A program made the position numbers and the translations under genes. Under the pieces are notes generated by a model, which had not been told where the DNA came from, made no database searches, and saw nothing but the letters and a program-made list of their open reading frames with translations. 13,191 bases of DNA. Source: Desulfovibrio sp. Lineage in GTDB: Bacteria; Desulfobacterota; Desulfovibrionia; Desulfovibrionales; Desulfovibrionaceae. This document shows, piece by piece, positions 6,554 to 13,191 of the stretch. The DNA lies in NCBI GenBank assembly GCA_014804905.1, contig JAAUYX010000083.1, positions 1-13,191 of the forward strand. The letters are read 5' to 3'. Each line of letters opens with the position of its first letter. Position 1 is the first letter of the stretch.

Positions 6554-7390
6554 TTACAGGGAGAAAAAGCGCAAGGGCGGAACGGCCCTGATGAGCCCGG
6601 CGCCCGCGAGCTTTTCATAAAAGAGCTTGAGCCCGCGCAGCTCTTCCTGCCCCAGGCTGTAGACGAGGCCCTCGCGGTAGTAGAAGGCGAGTTCCTCGCG
6701 GCTCAGGGGGCAGCCGTGGCCCGTGAGGTCGAGGATGACGTCCATGTGCGCGAGGCCCCAGTCGCGGCCGCGGCGCAGGAGCGCGCCGGGATCATCGTGG
6801 AAGAGGCCGCGCTCGGCCGCGTCCCGGCTCACCACCCAGAGCCCGAAAATGAAGGGCAGCCCCGTCCAGTCCCGCCAGGCCTCGGCGAGGTCCACGCGGT
6901 AGGGATACTCGGGATGGTCGCGCAGGCGCAGGGCCTCGTCGCCGATGGCGAGAAAGGCCACGGGCGGCGTGGCCGAGCGGACAGCCGGAGAGACCTGGCC
7001 CGTCCGGTACGAGACGCGCTGGCCGTAGCGGTCGCGCATGAGCAGGCGCAAAAGCGCCACGGAAGTATGGCTCTCGCCGCTGATGAGGATTTCCCGGCCG
7101 TCAAGCTCCTCCACGGGCACGCGCGAAAGCAGGAGCACGCTCATCACCGGGCCGCGCGAGCCGATGGAAAGGTCCTCCACCACATAGTAGCGCTCGGGCC
7201 TGCGCGCATACTCGAAGCAGGAGCAGGAGGAGACGTGCAGCTCGCCCCGGCCCATCATGTCGTTGAGCAGCGCCGGGGGCCCGGCGACGAGCTCGTAGTC
7301 GTGCGGCAGGATGCCCGCCTCCAGCGGGTGATAGATGGGGAGCACGTTGAGATAACTGATGCGTCCCATGCGCAGCACGGTCTCAGGCAT
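6554..7390 (-). CDS. mqnA: Chorismate dehydratase, futalosine menaquinone pathway
   Basis: MqnA removes water from chorismate to give 3-(1-carboxyvinyl)benzoate, the first committed step of the futalosine route to menaquinone, in the cytoplasm. The 278-residue protein has the family's N-terminal MGRISYLNVLPIYHPLE (8-24) and SSCSCFEYARRP (54-65). It also has SIGSRGPVMSVLLLS (75-89) and the ISGESHTSVALLRLL stretch (103-117). These define the periplasmic-binding-protein-like fold shared with MqnD. The ATG at 7390 is preferred because GAGG lies 9 nt upstream; it overlaps the mqnC 3' end by 8 bp. An ATG at 7399 would add three residues and one at 7369 would shorten it by seven. It is the last gene of mqnE-mqnC-mqnA and ends at the terminator at 6492-6529. 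Confidence 0.93.
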   Translation of the reverse strand: MPETVLRMGRISYLNVLPIYHPLEAGILPHDYELVAGPPALLNDMMGRGELHVSSCSCFEYARRPERYYVVEDLSIGSRGPVMSVLLLSRVPVEELDGREILISGESHTSVALLRLLMRDRYGQRVSYRTGQVSPAVRSATPPVAFLAIGDEALRLRDHPEYPYRVDLAEAWRDWTGLPFIFGLWVVSRDAAERGLFHDDPGALLRRGRDWGLAHMDVILDLTGHGCPLSREELAFYYREGLVYSLGQEELRGLKLFYEKLAGAGLIRAVPPLRFFSL

Positions 7391-8513
7391 GGGCGGCATC
7401 CTCGGCGACGGGGCGGTAATCCATGGTGCGCTGCACGGGTGTGAAGCCCGCGGCGCGGATGACGGCCTCAATCTCCTTGCGGGTCATGCGGTAGGAAACT
7501 CCGGCCGCGGCGACCACGTTCTCCTCAATCATCAGCGAGCCGAAGTCATTGGCGCCATAGAACAGCGCGAGCTGCGCGATTTGCGGGCCCATGGTCACCC
7601 AGGAGGCCTGGATATTGGGGATATTGTCGAGCACGAGGCGCGAGATGGCGAGGAGCCGCAGGTAGGCGGGCGCGGGCAGGCTCTGGCAGCGGATGCGCGT
7701 GTGCCCTGGCTGGAAGGTCCAGGGGATGAAGGCGGTGAAACCGTGGGTGCGGTCCTGCACGGCGCGCAGGGCGAAGAGATGGTCGAGCCTGTGGCCCGGC
7801 TCCTCCTCATGGCCGAACATCATGGTGGCCGTGGTCTTCATGCCGAGGCCGTGGGCCGCCTCCATGACGGAAAGCCACGCGTCGGCCGAGCACTTGTTGG
7901 GCGAGACCTGGCGGCGCACGTCGTTCTGGAGCACCTCGGCGCCCCCGCCGGGCACGGAATCGAGCCCCGCGGCTTTGAGCCTGCGCAGGACCTCCACCAC
8001 GGGAAGGCCGAACTTCTCCGACCAGAACCAGATTTCCGGCGGGGAAAAGGCGTGGATATGCAGGCCGGGCCAGGTGGCGCGCATCCAGCGCAAGAGGTCC
8101 TCGTACCATTCCAGCGGAAGGTCGGGATGATGGCCGCCCTGGAGCAGGATTTGCGTGCCGCCGAGACGCAGGGTCTCCTCGATTTTCTGCGTCAGTTCCT
8201 CGCGGGTGATGACATAGCCTTCGGGACTTTCCGGTGGCCGGAAAAAGGCGCAGAAGCGGCAGCCGCAGACGCAGACATTGGAATAATTGATATTTCTGTC
8301 GCCCACATAGGTGACCACAGGCTCGGGGTGCAGGCGTAGCCTCATGGCATTGGCGAGCCGCGCCAGGGTGAGCAGGCTCGCGCGAAAATAGAGGGCCTCG
8401 GCGTCTGCGCGTTCGAGGCGCTCGCCTGCTTCGGCCTTGCGGGCCGCGGCGGCCACATCCGCAAAGGCGGGGGCAGAGTCGGCAAAGGGGCTGTGCGCGG
8501 GCGCGAAGTCCAT
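7383..8513 (-). CDS. mqnC: Dehypoxanthine futalosine cyclase, radical SAM
   Basis: The 376-residue radical SAM enzyme cyclises dehypoxanthine futalosine to its cyclic form, using a 4Fe-4S cluster and S-adenosylmethionine. The cluster motif CX3CX2C is Cys81, Cys85 and Cys88 within NYSNVCVCGCRFCAFFRP; an additional Cys83 sits inside it. Features that separate MqnC from MqnE are LLQGGHHPDLPLEWY (123-137) and HAFSPPEI (154-161). The PGGGAE segment, ATMMFGH and a TAFIPWTFQPGHT segment follow further on. Start ATG 8513 overlaps the mqnE TGA as TGATG and has AAGGAG 8 nt upstream inside mqnE, so the two are probably translationally coupled. The C-terminal 8 bp overlap mqnA. Confidence 0.95.
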   Translation of the reverse strand: MDFAPAHSPFADSAPAFADVAAAARKAEAGERLERADAEALYFRASLLTLARLANAMRLRLHPEPVVTYVGDRNINYSNVCVCGCRFCAFFRPPESPEGYVITREELTQKIEETLRLGGTQILLQGGHHPDLPLEWYEDLLRWMRATWPGLHIHAFSPPEIWFWSEKFGLPVVEVLRRLKAAGLDSVPGGGAEVLQNDVRRQVSPNKCSADAWLSVMEAAHGLGMKTTATMMFGHEEEPGHRLDHLFALRAVQDRTHGFTAFIPWTFQPGHTRIRCQSLPAPAYLRLLAISRLVLDNIPNIQASWVTMGPQIAQLALFYGANDFGSLMIEENVVAAAGVSYRMTRKEIEAVIRAAGFTPVQRTMDYRPVAEDAAHA

Positions 8514-9661
8514 CAGCAGGTCTCCTTGCAGGCGGCGTCATCCGCGCCGGGTACGGCCTCGAAAACGGCGTTGCGGCGCACCGGGCGGAAGCCCGAAGCG
8601 CGAATCATGGCCTCGAGCTCGGCGATGGTCATGCCCTGCGCCGAGGCCGCGCCCGCCATGTGGCCGATGCGCTCCTCCACGATGGTGCCGTCAAGGTCGT
8701 CCGCGCCGTACCAGAGCGCCGTCTGCGCGAGCTTGGGCCCGAGCATGATCCAGTAGGCCTTGATATGCGGGATATTGTCGAGCAAAAGCCGCGAAACGGC
8801 CACGGTGCGCAACTGGTCGAGCCCGCGCACCGGGCCCGAGCGCTCCTCGGGGAGCTCAAGGCGGCTGTTCTCCGTCAGGAAGGGCAGGGGGATGAAGCAG
8901 GTGAAGCCGCCGCTCTTGTCCTGCTGCGCACGCAGCCTGAGCAGATGCTCCACGCGCATGGCCGGGCTTTCCAGGTGCCCGAAGAGCATGGTGCAGTTGG
9001 TCGCGATGCCCAGGCTGTGCGCCTCGCCCGAGATGCGCAGCCACGCCTCGGCGTCGGCCTTGTGCGGGCAGATGCGGGCGCGCAGCTCTGCATCAAAAAT
9101 CTCCGCGCCGCCGCCGGGCATCATCCGAAGGCCGCAGGCCTTGAGGCGCTGGAGCACCTCAAGGGTGCTGATGCCCTCGAGCGCGGCGAAATGCGCGATC
9201 TCCACCGGGGTGAAGGCCTTGAGCGGAAGGCCGGGCCAGCGGTCGGCCACGGTGCGCAAAAGGTCCTCGAACCAGGCGAGGCCGAGCGTCGGATGGCAGC
9301 CGCCCACCATGTGCATTTCGTCAAGGCTGAGGCTCCCGCCCTGGGCGGCCTCGAGTCGTGCGAGGATGTCCTCCTTGCCGAGGACAAAGGCCCCGGCCTC
9401 GTCCTCGTGGTCGCGCCTGAAGGCGCAGAACAGGCAGCCGTTGACGCAGACATTGGTATAATTGACCTGGCGGTTCACCACATAGAAGGCCGCGTCGCCG
9501 TGCAGGCGGAAGCGCACCTCGGCCGCCAGCGCGCCCACGGCCGTGAGGTCCGGGCAGGCGAAAAGGGCAAGCCCGTCCTCATAGGAGAGGCGCTCGCCGG
9601 AAAGCACTTTTTCAAGGATGGACGAAAGGCCGAGGGCCGCATAATATGCTTTGTCTGGCAT
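8513..9661 (-). CDS. mqnE: Aminofutalosine synthase, radical SAM
   Basis: MqnE joins 3-(1-carboxyvinyl)benzoate to the adenosyl part of S-adenosylmethionine, producing 6-amino-6-deoxyfutalosine. The 382-residue protein has the cluster motif Cys72, Cys76, Cys79 in VNYTNVCVNGCLFCAFRR. It also has the MqnE-type HMVGGCHPTLGLAWFEDLL segment and KAFTPVEIAHFA, then PGGGAEIF and TMLFGH. This pattern differs from its paralogue MqnC. ATG 9661 has AAGGA five nt upstream; the frame is open to 9751 but those extra codons are Pro/Arg-rich leader sequence. It is the first gene of mqnE-mqnC-mqnA. The gene for removing adenine from the product (mqnB or an MTA/SAH nucleosidase) is not nearby. Confidence 0.95.
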   Translation of the reverse strand: MPDKAYYAALGLSSILEKVLSGERLSYEDGLALFACPDLTAVGALAAEVRFRLHGDAAFYVVNRQVNYTNVCVNGCLFCAFRRDHEDEAGAFVLGKEDILARLEAAQGGSLSLDEMHMVGGCHPTLGLAWFEDLLRTVADRWPGLPLKAFTPVEIAHFAALEGISTLEVLQRLKACGLRMMPGGGAEIFDAELRARICPHKADAEAWLRISGEAHSLGIATNCTMLFGHLESPAMRVEHLLRLRAQQDKSGGFTCFIPLPFLTENSRLELPEERSGPVRGLDQLRTVAVSRLLLDNIPHIKAYWIMLGPKLAQTALWYGADDLDGTIVEERIGHMAGAASAQGMTIAELEAMIRASGFRPVRRNAVFEAVPGADDAACKETC

Positions 9662-9749
9662 GGATGTCCTTGTGGGCGCGCGCCCGCCCGTTACGCCGGA
9701 GGATTCCGGCGGCCGGGGATGCCGGGGCGTCCGGCGCTCGGGAGCATCC
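9662..9749 (-). promoter_or_regulatory. Structured 5' leader of mqnE
   Basis: The predicted mqnE leader of about 88 nt contains three inverted repeats in order. GGATGC (9744-9749) pairs with GCATCC (9717-9722) at the very 5' end. GCCGGA (9705-9710) pairs with TCCGGC (9695-9700) around a 4-nt loop. The 12-bp palindrome GGGCGCGCGCCC is at 9674-9685. I recognise no known riboswitch class. The leader may stabilise the mRNA or act in regulation. Confidence 0.45.
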
Positions 9750-9754
9750 ACCAG

Positions 9755-9782
9755 CTTATCGCCGCGGCGGCGGCATTGTCAA
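9755..9782 (-). promoter_or_regulatory. Probable sigma70-type promoter of mqnE-mqnC-mqnA
   Basis: On the minus strand a perfect -35 TTGACA (9777-9782) is followed after 16 bp by GATAAG (9755-9760, four of six). Transcription would start near 9748. The -35 box lies only 12 bp upstream of the divergent mqnD start codon, so the mqnD promoter would have to lie inside the mqnE leader or beyond. I found no convincing plus-strand promoter there. Confidence 0.62.
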
Positions 9783-9794
9783 CGTGAGGTGAAA

Positions 9795-10673
9795 ATGTCT
9801 GCGCAGGAGCTTACGCTTACGCTGGGGCTTTCGCCCTGCCCCAACGATACCTTCATCTTCCACGCCCTGCTCGAGGGCCTGGTGCGCGTGCCCGCGCCCG
9901 CGCCCTGGACGGGCCACATCCGCTTTGCGCCGCATTTTGCCGACGTGGAGGAGCTGAACAGCCTCGCCGTGGAGGGGCGGCTTGATGTGACCAAGCTCTC
10001 GCTGGGGGTCGTGGCGCGCATCATGGACGCCTATGCGCTCTTTTCCTCCGGAGCGGCGCTGGGCTGGGGCTGCGGGCCGCTCGTTGTCGCGGCGAAGCCG
10101 CTCACGCCGGAACAACAGGCCACGGGCAGCGTGGCCGTGCCCGGCCTGATGACCACCGCCAACCTGCTCCTTGACCTCAACGGCAGTTTTCGCGGGCCGC
10201 GCCGGGAGCTCCTTTTCAGCGACATCATGGATGCCGTGGCGGCCGGCGAGACGGAGCTCGGCGTCATCATCCACGAGGGCCGCTTCACCTATGCGAGCCA
10301 CGGCCTTGTCAAGATACTGGACCTCGGCCAGTGGTGGGAGGGGGCCTATCACCTGCCGCTGCCGCTGGGGGCCATAGCGGGCAAGCGCAGCCTGCCACTG
10401 CCCGTGGCGCTGGCCGTGCAGGCGGGCATCGCCCAAAGCCTGCGCCACGCCTGGGCACATCCCGAGGCTTCGCGCGACTTCATCCGCGCGCACGCGCAGG
10501 AACTGGACGACGCGGTGACCAGGGCGCATATCGAGACCTTTGTCACCGCTTTCAGCGAAGATTTGGGCCCGGCAGGCCGGGAGGCCATCAGCACTCTGGT
10601 TGAACGCTCTGCGGCGCGCCTCGGCGTGGGACTCCCCGCCGCGGGGCTCTTCTGGCCGGAGCGGGCGGCATGA
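9795..10673 (+). CDS. mqnD: 1,4-dihydroxy-6-naphthoate synthase
   Basis: MqnD converts cyclic dehypoxanthine futalosine to 1,4-dihydroxy-6-naphthoate, the naphthoquinone precursor that is later prenylated, decarboxylated and methylated to menaquinone. The 292-residue protein has the hallmark LGLSPCPNDTFIFHAL (10-25), VTKLSLG (65-71), a GCGPLVV loop (92-98) and VPGLMTTANLLL (115-126). VIIHEGRFTY (157-166) carries His160, which matches the proposed catalytic histidine of the Thermus enzyme. The ATG at 9795 has GAGGTG just upstream (9786-9791). The gene is divergent from mqnE, 133 bp apart, and is followed after 25 bp by the MATE transporter gene, suggesting one transcript. Confidence 0.94.
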   Translation: MSAQELTLTLGLSPCPNDTFIFHALLEGLVRVPAPAPWTGHIRFAPHFADVEELNSLAVEGRLDVTKLSLGVVARIMDAYALFSSGAALGWGCGPLVVAAKPLTPEQQATGSVAVPGLMTTANLLLDLNGSFRGPRRELLFSDIMDAVAAGETELGVIIHEGRFTYASHGLVKILDLGQWWEGAYHLPLPLGAIAGKRSLPLPVALAVQAGIAQSLRHAWAHPEASRDFIRAHAQELDDAVTRAHIETFVTAFSEDLGPAGREAISTLVERSAARLGVGLPAAGLFWPERAA

Positions 10674-10688
10674 GGCTCAAGAGGCCAC

Positions 10689-10692
10689 GAGG
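10689..10692 (+). promoter_or_regulatory. Ribosome-binding site that fixes the GTG start of the MATE gene
   Basis: GAGG at 10689-10692 lies 6 nt before GTG 10699. The next in-frame ATG would delete the first 29 residues and most of the first membrane helix. The GTG is therefore the best start. Confidence 0.6.
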
Positions 10693-10698
10693 CGGAAG

Positions 10699-12147
10699 GT
10701 GAAGAGCTTTTTTTCCTGGGCGGAGGCCCGGCGCTTCTTTGTCATCGGGCTGCCCATCTTCATCGCCCAGCTTTCGCAGACGGGCATGAACTTCGCGGAC
10801 ACGGCCATGACCGGGCAGTACAATGCCGAGGACATGGCGGCCGTGGCCGTGGCCGGCTCCATCTGGGGGCCCGTGGCCGTGTTCGGCATCGGCTGCCTGC
10901 TGGCGCTGCCGCCCTTGAGCGCGCAATTCGTGGGCGCCGGCAAAAGGCGGCGCGCCGCGCACCTTTTGCGTCAGGGCATCTGGCTCACGCTCGGCCTCTC
11001 CCTTGTGCTCATGAGCTTTTTCTACGTCATTTCCTGGCGCCTCACGGCCTTCGGCCTCGCGCCGAAGATGGCCGAGCTCGCCGGCGGCTATCTGAGGGCG
11101 CTCCTGTGGGGCCTGCCGGGCTTCATGTTCTTTGTGAACCAGCGCAGCTTCCTCGAGGGCTTTTCGCGCACCAGGCCCGCCATGATCATCGGCCTTCTGG
11201 GCCTTGCGCTCAATGTGCCCTGCAACTACATGCTCATCTACGGCAAGTGCGGCTTCCCGGCCATGGGGGCCGTGGGCTGCGGCGTGGCCTCGGCTGTGTG
11301 CTACTGGTTCATGGGCCTCGCCATGATGTGCTTTTTGCGGCGCGACCCGCAATATCGCGACTTGCGACCCCTCTTCGCGCCGTGGCTGCCGTGGCGCAGA
11401 AAACGGCGCGAATCCGCGGCGGTAGGAGCGGGGCAGGACCGCGAGGCCGGGGGCCCGGTCTTTGACTTCCCGCTCATGTTCCGGGCCCTGCGCATCGGCT
11501 TTCCGAGCGCCATGGCGCTCTTTTTCGAGGTCTCGCTCTTCGCGCTGAGCGCCATCCTGCTGGCACCGCTCGGCACGGTCATGGTGGCGGGCAACCAGAT
11601 CGCCATGAATTTCAGCGCGCTCATCTTCATGGTGCCGCTCGCCATCGGCATGACGGCCACCATCCGCGTGGGCTATTGCCTCGGAGCGCGCAAGGTGGCG
11701 CAGGCCAAGCTCTGCGCGCTCACGGCCATGACCCTGAGCGTGGTTTTCGCGCTCCTCATTTGCGGCGGGACCATCCTCCTCCGCGGGAACATCGTCCACA
11801 TCTATAACGACGACCCCGAGGTGACGCGCCTCGCCATGCGCCTTTTGCTCTTCGCCGCCGCCTACCAGATAGTGGACGGCCTCCAGATGTCCGGCATCGG
11901 CGTTTTGCGCGGCTACAACGACACGCGCATCATTTCGGTCATCTGTTTCGTGGCCTACTGGATTATCGGGCTGCCGCTGGGCTACGCGCTTGCCCGCACG
12001 GACTGGATAGTGCCCGCCATGGGCGCGGAAGGCTTCTGGATTTGCTACCTGGCGGCGCTCGGCTTCAGCGCCGCGGCCTATTGGCTCAGGGTGCGCTATC
12101 TCCACTCGCTTCCGCCTGAAAAAGTGCTGGCGCGGGTGCGCCGCTAA
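10699..12147 (+). CDS. MATE family efflux transporter, NorM type
   Basis: The 482-residue inner-membrane protein matches the multidrug and toxic compound extrusion family, which exports cationic or aromatic compounds using an Na+ or H+ gradient. The N-terminal half shows the NorM-like GLPIFIAQLSQTG (17-29), NFADTAMTGQ with Asp34 in TM1, and DMAAVAVAGSIWGP (45-58). About twelve hydrophobic spans are visible in two similar halves. The second half starts near FDFPLMFRALRIGFPSAMALFFE. The two halves are joined by a long charged loop (LRRDPQYRDLRP through QDREAGGP) that seems longer than usual. Length is a little above typical NorM (about 457). It starts with GTG 25 bp after mqnD. Its substrate is unknown. 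The final 62 bp overlap the convergent lysR gene. Confidence 0.9.
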   Translation: MKSFFSWAEARRFFVIGLPIFIAQLSQTGMNFADTAMTGQYNAEDMAAVAVAGSIWGPVAVFGIGCLLALPPLSAQFVGAGKRRRAAHLLRQGIWLTLGLSLVLMSFFYVISWRLTAFGLAPKMAELAGGYLRALLWGLPGFMFFVNQRSFLEGFSRTRPAMIIGLLGLALNVPCNYMLIYGKCGFPAMGAVGCGVASAVCYWFMGLAMMCFLRRDPQYRDLRPLFAPWLPWRRKRRESAAVGAGQDREAGGPVFDFPLMFRALRIGFPSAMALFFEVSLFALSAILLAPLGTVMVAGNQIAMNFSALIFMVPLAIGMTATIRVGYCLGARKVAQAKLCALTAMTLSVVFALLICGGTILLRGNIVHIYNDDPEVTRLAMRLLLFAAAYQIVDGLQMSGIGVLRGYNDTRIISVICFVAYWIIGLPLGYALARTDWIVPAMGAEGFWICYLAALGFSAAAYWLRVRYLHSLPPEKVLARVRR

Positions 12148-13018
12148 ACCTGTTCAGGACCATGTTCAGGAAGGCCTGGGCCGCAGGGGAAAAGAGGTTT
12201 TGCTTTCTCCAGGCGAAATAGAGCGCCACGGGCAAGGCCGGATTGCAGGGGCGAAAGCAGATTTCCGGGTCATTGCTCACATTGATGAGCCTGTCGAGGC
12301 CAAGGGCGATGCCGAGGCCCTTGCGCACCATGATCGAGGCATTGTAGAGCAGGTTATAGGTGGCGGCGATATTCAGCTCGGAAAAATCCCGCCGCATCCA
12401 TTTTGAAATATGCCATTCCATGAAGGACTGCTTGGAAATGATGATGGGCTCCTGCCAGAGGTCCTCGGGCGTGATGGTTTCCCGTGCTGCCAGCGGGCTC
12501 TCCTTGCGCATCAGCGCGCCCCAGGTATCGACCCCGGGCAGGCGGATGGATTTATAGGCCGACACTTTCGCGGGCTCGATGAAGAGCCCGAAGTCCAATA
12601 GCCCGTTGTTCAGGCGTTCCGAAACCTCGTCGCCGTCGCCGCTGAACACATGGAAGCGCACGCGCGGTGAAAGCTCGCGCAGCTTTTTCATCACTTCCGC
12701 AATCATCCCCAAAACCCAGCTTTCCCCGCTGCCGAGATAAATATCCCCGCTGAGCTCGTTTTCCGGCTGCCGGAATTCGCACTGGGTCTTGTTCACCAGT
12801 TCCAGGATTTCCTCGGCGCGTTTTTTGAGGCGCATCCCGGCGGCGGTGAGCGTCAGCCTTCTTCCGCCGCGCTCGAGGAGCCTCGCCCCCAGTTCCTCCT
12901 CAAGGGCCGCCAGCTGCCGCGAAAGGGTGGGCTGGGTGAGGTTGAGGAAGTCGGCCGCCGCAGTCATGTTCCCCATACGCGCAAGCACGAGGAAGTTATG
13001 CAAAATCTTTATTTCCAT
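12086..13018 (-). CDS. LysR-family transcriptional regulator
   Basis: From ATG 13018 the protein has 310 residues. The N-terminal winged helix-turn-helix is clear: FLVLARMGNMTAAADFLNLT followed by QPTLSRQLAALEEELGARLLERGGRRLTLTAAG (about residues 9-61), as in all LysR regulators. The linker helix follows, then a substrate-binding-like effector domain containing GDIYLGSGESWVLGM, DFGLFIEP and GLGIALGLDRL. Members usually autoregulate and control a neighbouring or divergent gene in response to a small molecule. The inducer and target cannot be told here; any divergent gene lies past the right edge. ATG 13054 is an in-frame alternative adding 12 residues unlike the family start. Neither start has a strong ribosome-binding site. 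The last 20 or so codons lie antisense to the MATE gene. Confidence 0.9.
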   Translation of the reverse strand: MEIKILHNFLVLARMGNMTAAADFLNLTQPTLSRQLAALEEELGARLLERGGRRLTLTAAGMRLKKRAEEILELVNKTQCEFRQPENELSGDIYLGSGESWVLGMIAEVMKKLRELSPRVRFHVFSGDGDEVSERLNNGLLDFGLFIEPAKVSAYKSIRLPGVDTWGALMRKESPLAARETITPEDLWQEPIIISKQSFMEWHISKWMRRDFSELNIAATYNLLYNASIMVRKGLGIALGLDRLINVSNDPEICFRPCNPALPVALYFAWRKQNLFSPAAQAFLNMVLNRFSGAPAPALFQAEASGDSAP

Positions 13019-13020
13019 AC

Positions 13021-13055
13021 TGCATATCCATGCATTTTTTGCATATATTAGCATA
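13021..13055. promoter_or_regulatory. GCAT repeats at helical spacing upstream of lysR
   Basis: GCAT occurs at 13022, 13032, 13041 and 13051, at spacings of 10, 9 and 10 bp, within an AT-rich stretch immediately upstream of the lysR start. Several copies sit in TGCATA or TGCAT, which are partly palindromic. Two further copies are at 13117 and 13128. Equal spacing near one helical turn suggests protein binding on one face of the DNA, such as LysR autoregulation. This is inference. Confidence 0.4.
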
Positions 13056-13073
13056 AGAAATAAGTATTGTACA
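13045..13073 (-). promoter_or_regulatory. Candidate lysR promoter
   Basis: On the minus strand TGTACA (13068-13073, four of six) is 17 bp from TAATAT (13045-13050, four of six). Transcription would then start near 13038, inside the GCAT repeats. A shifted reading with TACAAT (13066-13071) as the -10 is also possible but has no good -35 box. Only one of these can be right. Confidence 0.3.
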
Positions 13074-13191
13074 TAGCTTTGGGGAAGGAATAGTTAAAAT
13101 CCGAGTTCTTCCTTTTGCATGTTGAAAGCATCGTGTGTCTTACCCCCCGCAAACCTGACCGGAGACAGCTTGTCGTGAAATCCCGCAGTGC
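13074..13191. other. Right-edge intergenic DNA, possibly start of a divergent gene
   Basis: This stretch has no supported gene. It is richer in A and T than the rest of the window. Near the edge GGAG (13161-13164) precedes GTG 13175 by 10 nt on the plus strand. This could be the start of a divergent gene controlled by the LysR protein, but only six codons are visible. Confidence 0.25.

Noticed and set aside
9639..9649. Palindrome GCATAATATGC resembling the lysR upstream repeats, considered as a second LysR site
   Set aside because: It lies inside the mqnE coding start, where codons for Ala-Tyr-Tyr-Ala explain it, and a single 11-bp match is weak evidence for a shared regulator.
8660..9787. 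375-codon open frame antisense to mqnE
   Set aside because: A shadow of the MqnE radical SAM gene; no signature residues.
10588..12105. 505-codon open frame antisense to the MATE gene
   Set aside because: His-, Glu- and Arg-rich composition with no hydrophobic or domain pattern; the plus strand clearly encodes a twelve-helix transporter.

Overview
The window is ordinary high-GC bacterial chromosome carrying 11 complete protein genes and the tail of a twelfth. A sulfate-reducing deltaproteobacterium of the Desulfovibrionaceae is the likely source: the futalosine menaquinone genes mqnA, mqnC, mqnD and mqnE, a stand-alone CbiK cobaltochelatase and a glpK-glpF pair occur together in that family. 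This assignment is inferred from gene content and base composition, without a database search. I see no transposase, integrase, CRISPR array, tRNA or rRNA.

Layout from left to right. (1) 1-950, plus strand: the last codons of a probable glycerol kinase, then glpF for glycerol uptake. (2) 976-1011: a strong bidirectional terminator shared with the convergent gdhA. (3) 1059-4633, minus strand, transcribed right to left: rfbD (dTDP-4-dehydrorhamnose reductase family), a DUF3179 protein overlapping it at TGATG, then gdhA (NADP-type glutamate dehydrogenase) after 120 bp. A good sigma70-type promoter precedes rfbD, with a palindrome around its -10 box. (4) 4806-6469, plus strand: cbiK (sirohydrochlorin cobaltochelatase, with unusual active-site motifs) followed by a lipoprotein with a DsbA/thioredoxin-like fold that has lost its CXXC. 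A second bidirectional terminator (6492-6529) follows. (5) 6554-9661, minus strand: mqnE, mqnC and mqnA, each overlapping the next. (6) 9795-12147, plus strand: mqnD, divergent from mqnE, followed by a NorM-type MATE exporter. (7) 12086-13018, minus strand: a LysR-family regulator whose 3' end overlaps the exporter gene by 62 bp. Its AT-rich promoter region carries GCAT repeats at about 10-bp spacing.

How the genes work together. MqnA dehydrates chorismate, MqnE makes aminofutalosine, MqnC cyclises dehypoxanthine futalosine and MqnD releases 1,4-dihydroxy-6-naphthoate, the precursor of menaquinone. The nucleosidase step (MqnB or an MTA/SAH nucleosidase) is not in the window. The other transcription units (glycerol uptake, glutamate metabolism, corrinoid or haem precursor metal insertion) look like unrelated housekeeping neighbours. 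The most useful leads are the CXXC-less lipoprotein next to a divergent CbiK, the structured mqnE leader whose promoter abuts the mqnD ribosome-binding site, and the phased repeats upstream of lysR. Nothing here amounts to a clear, wholly new system.
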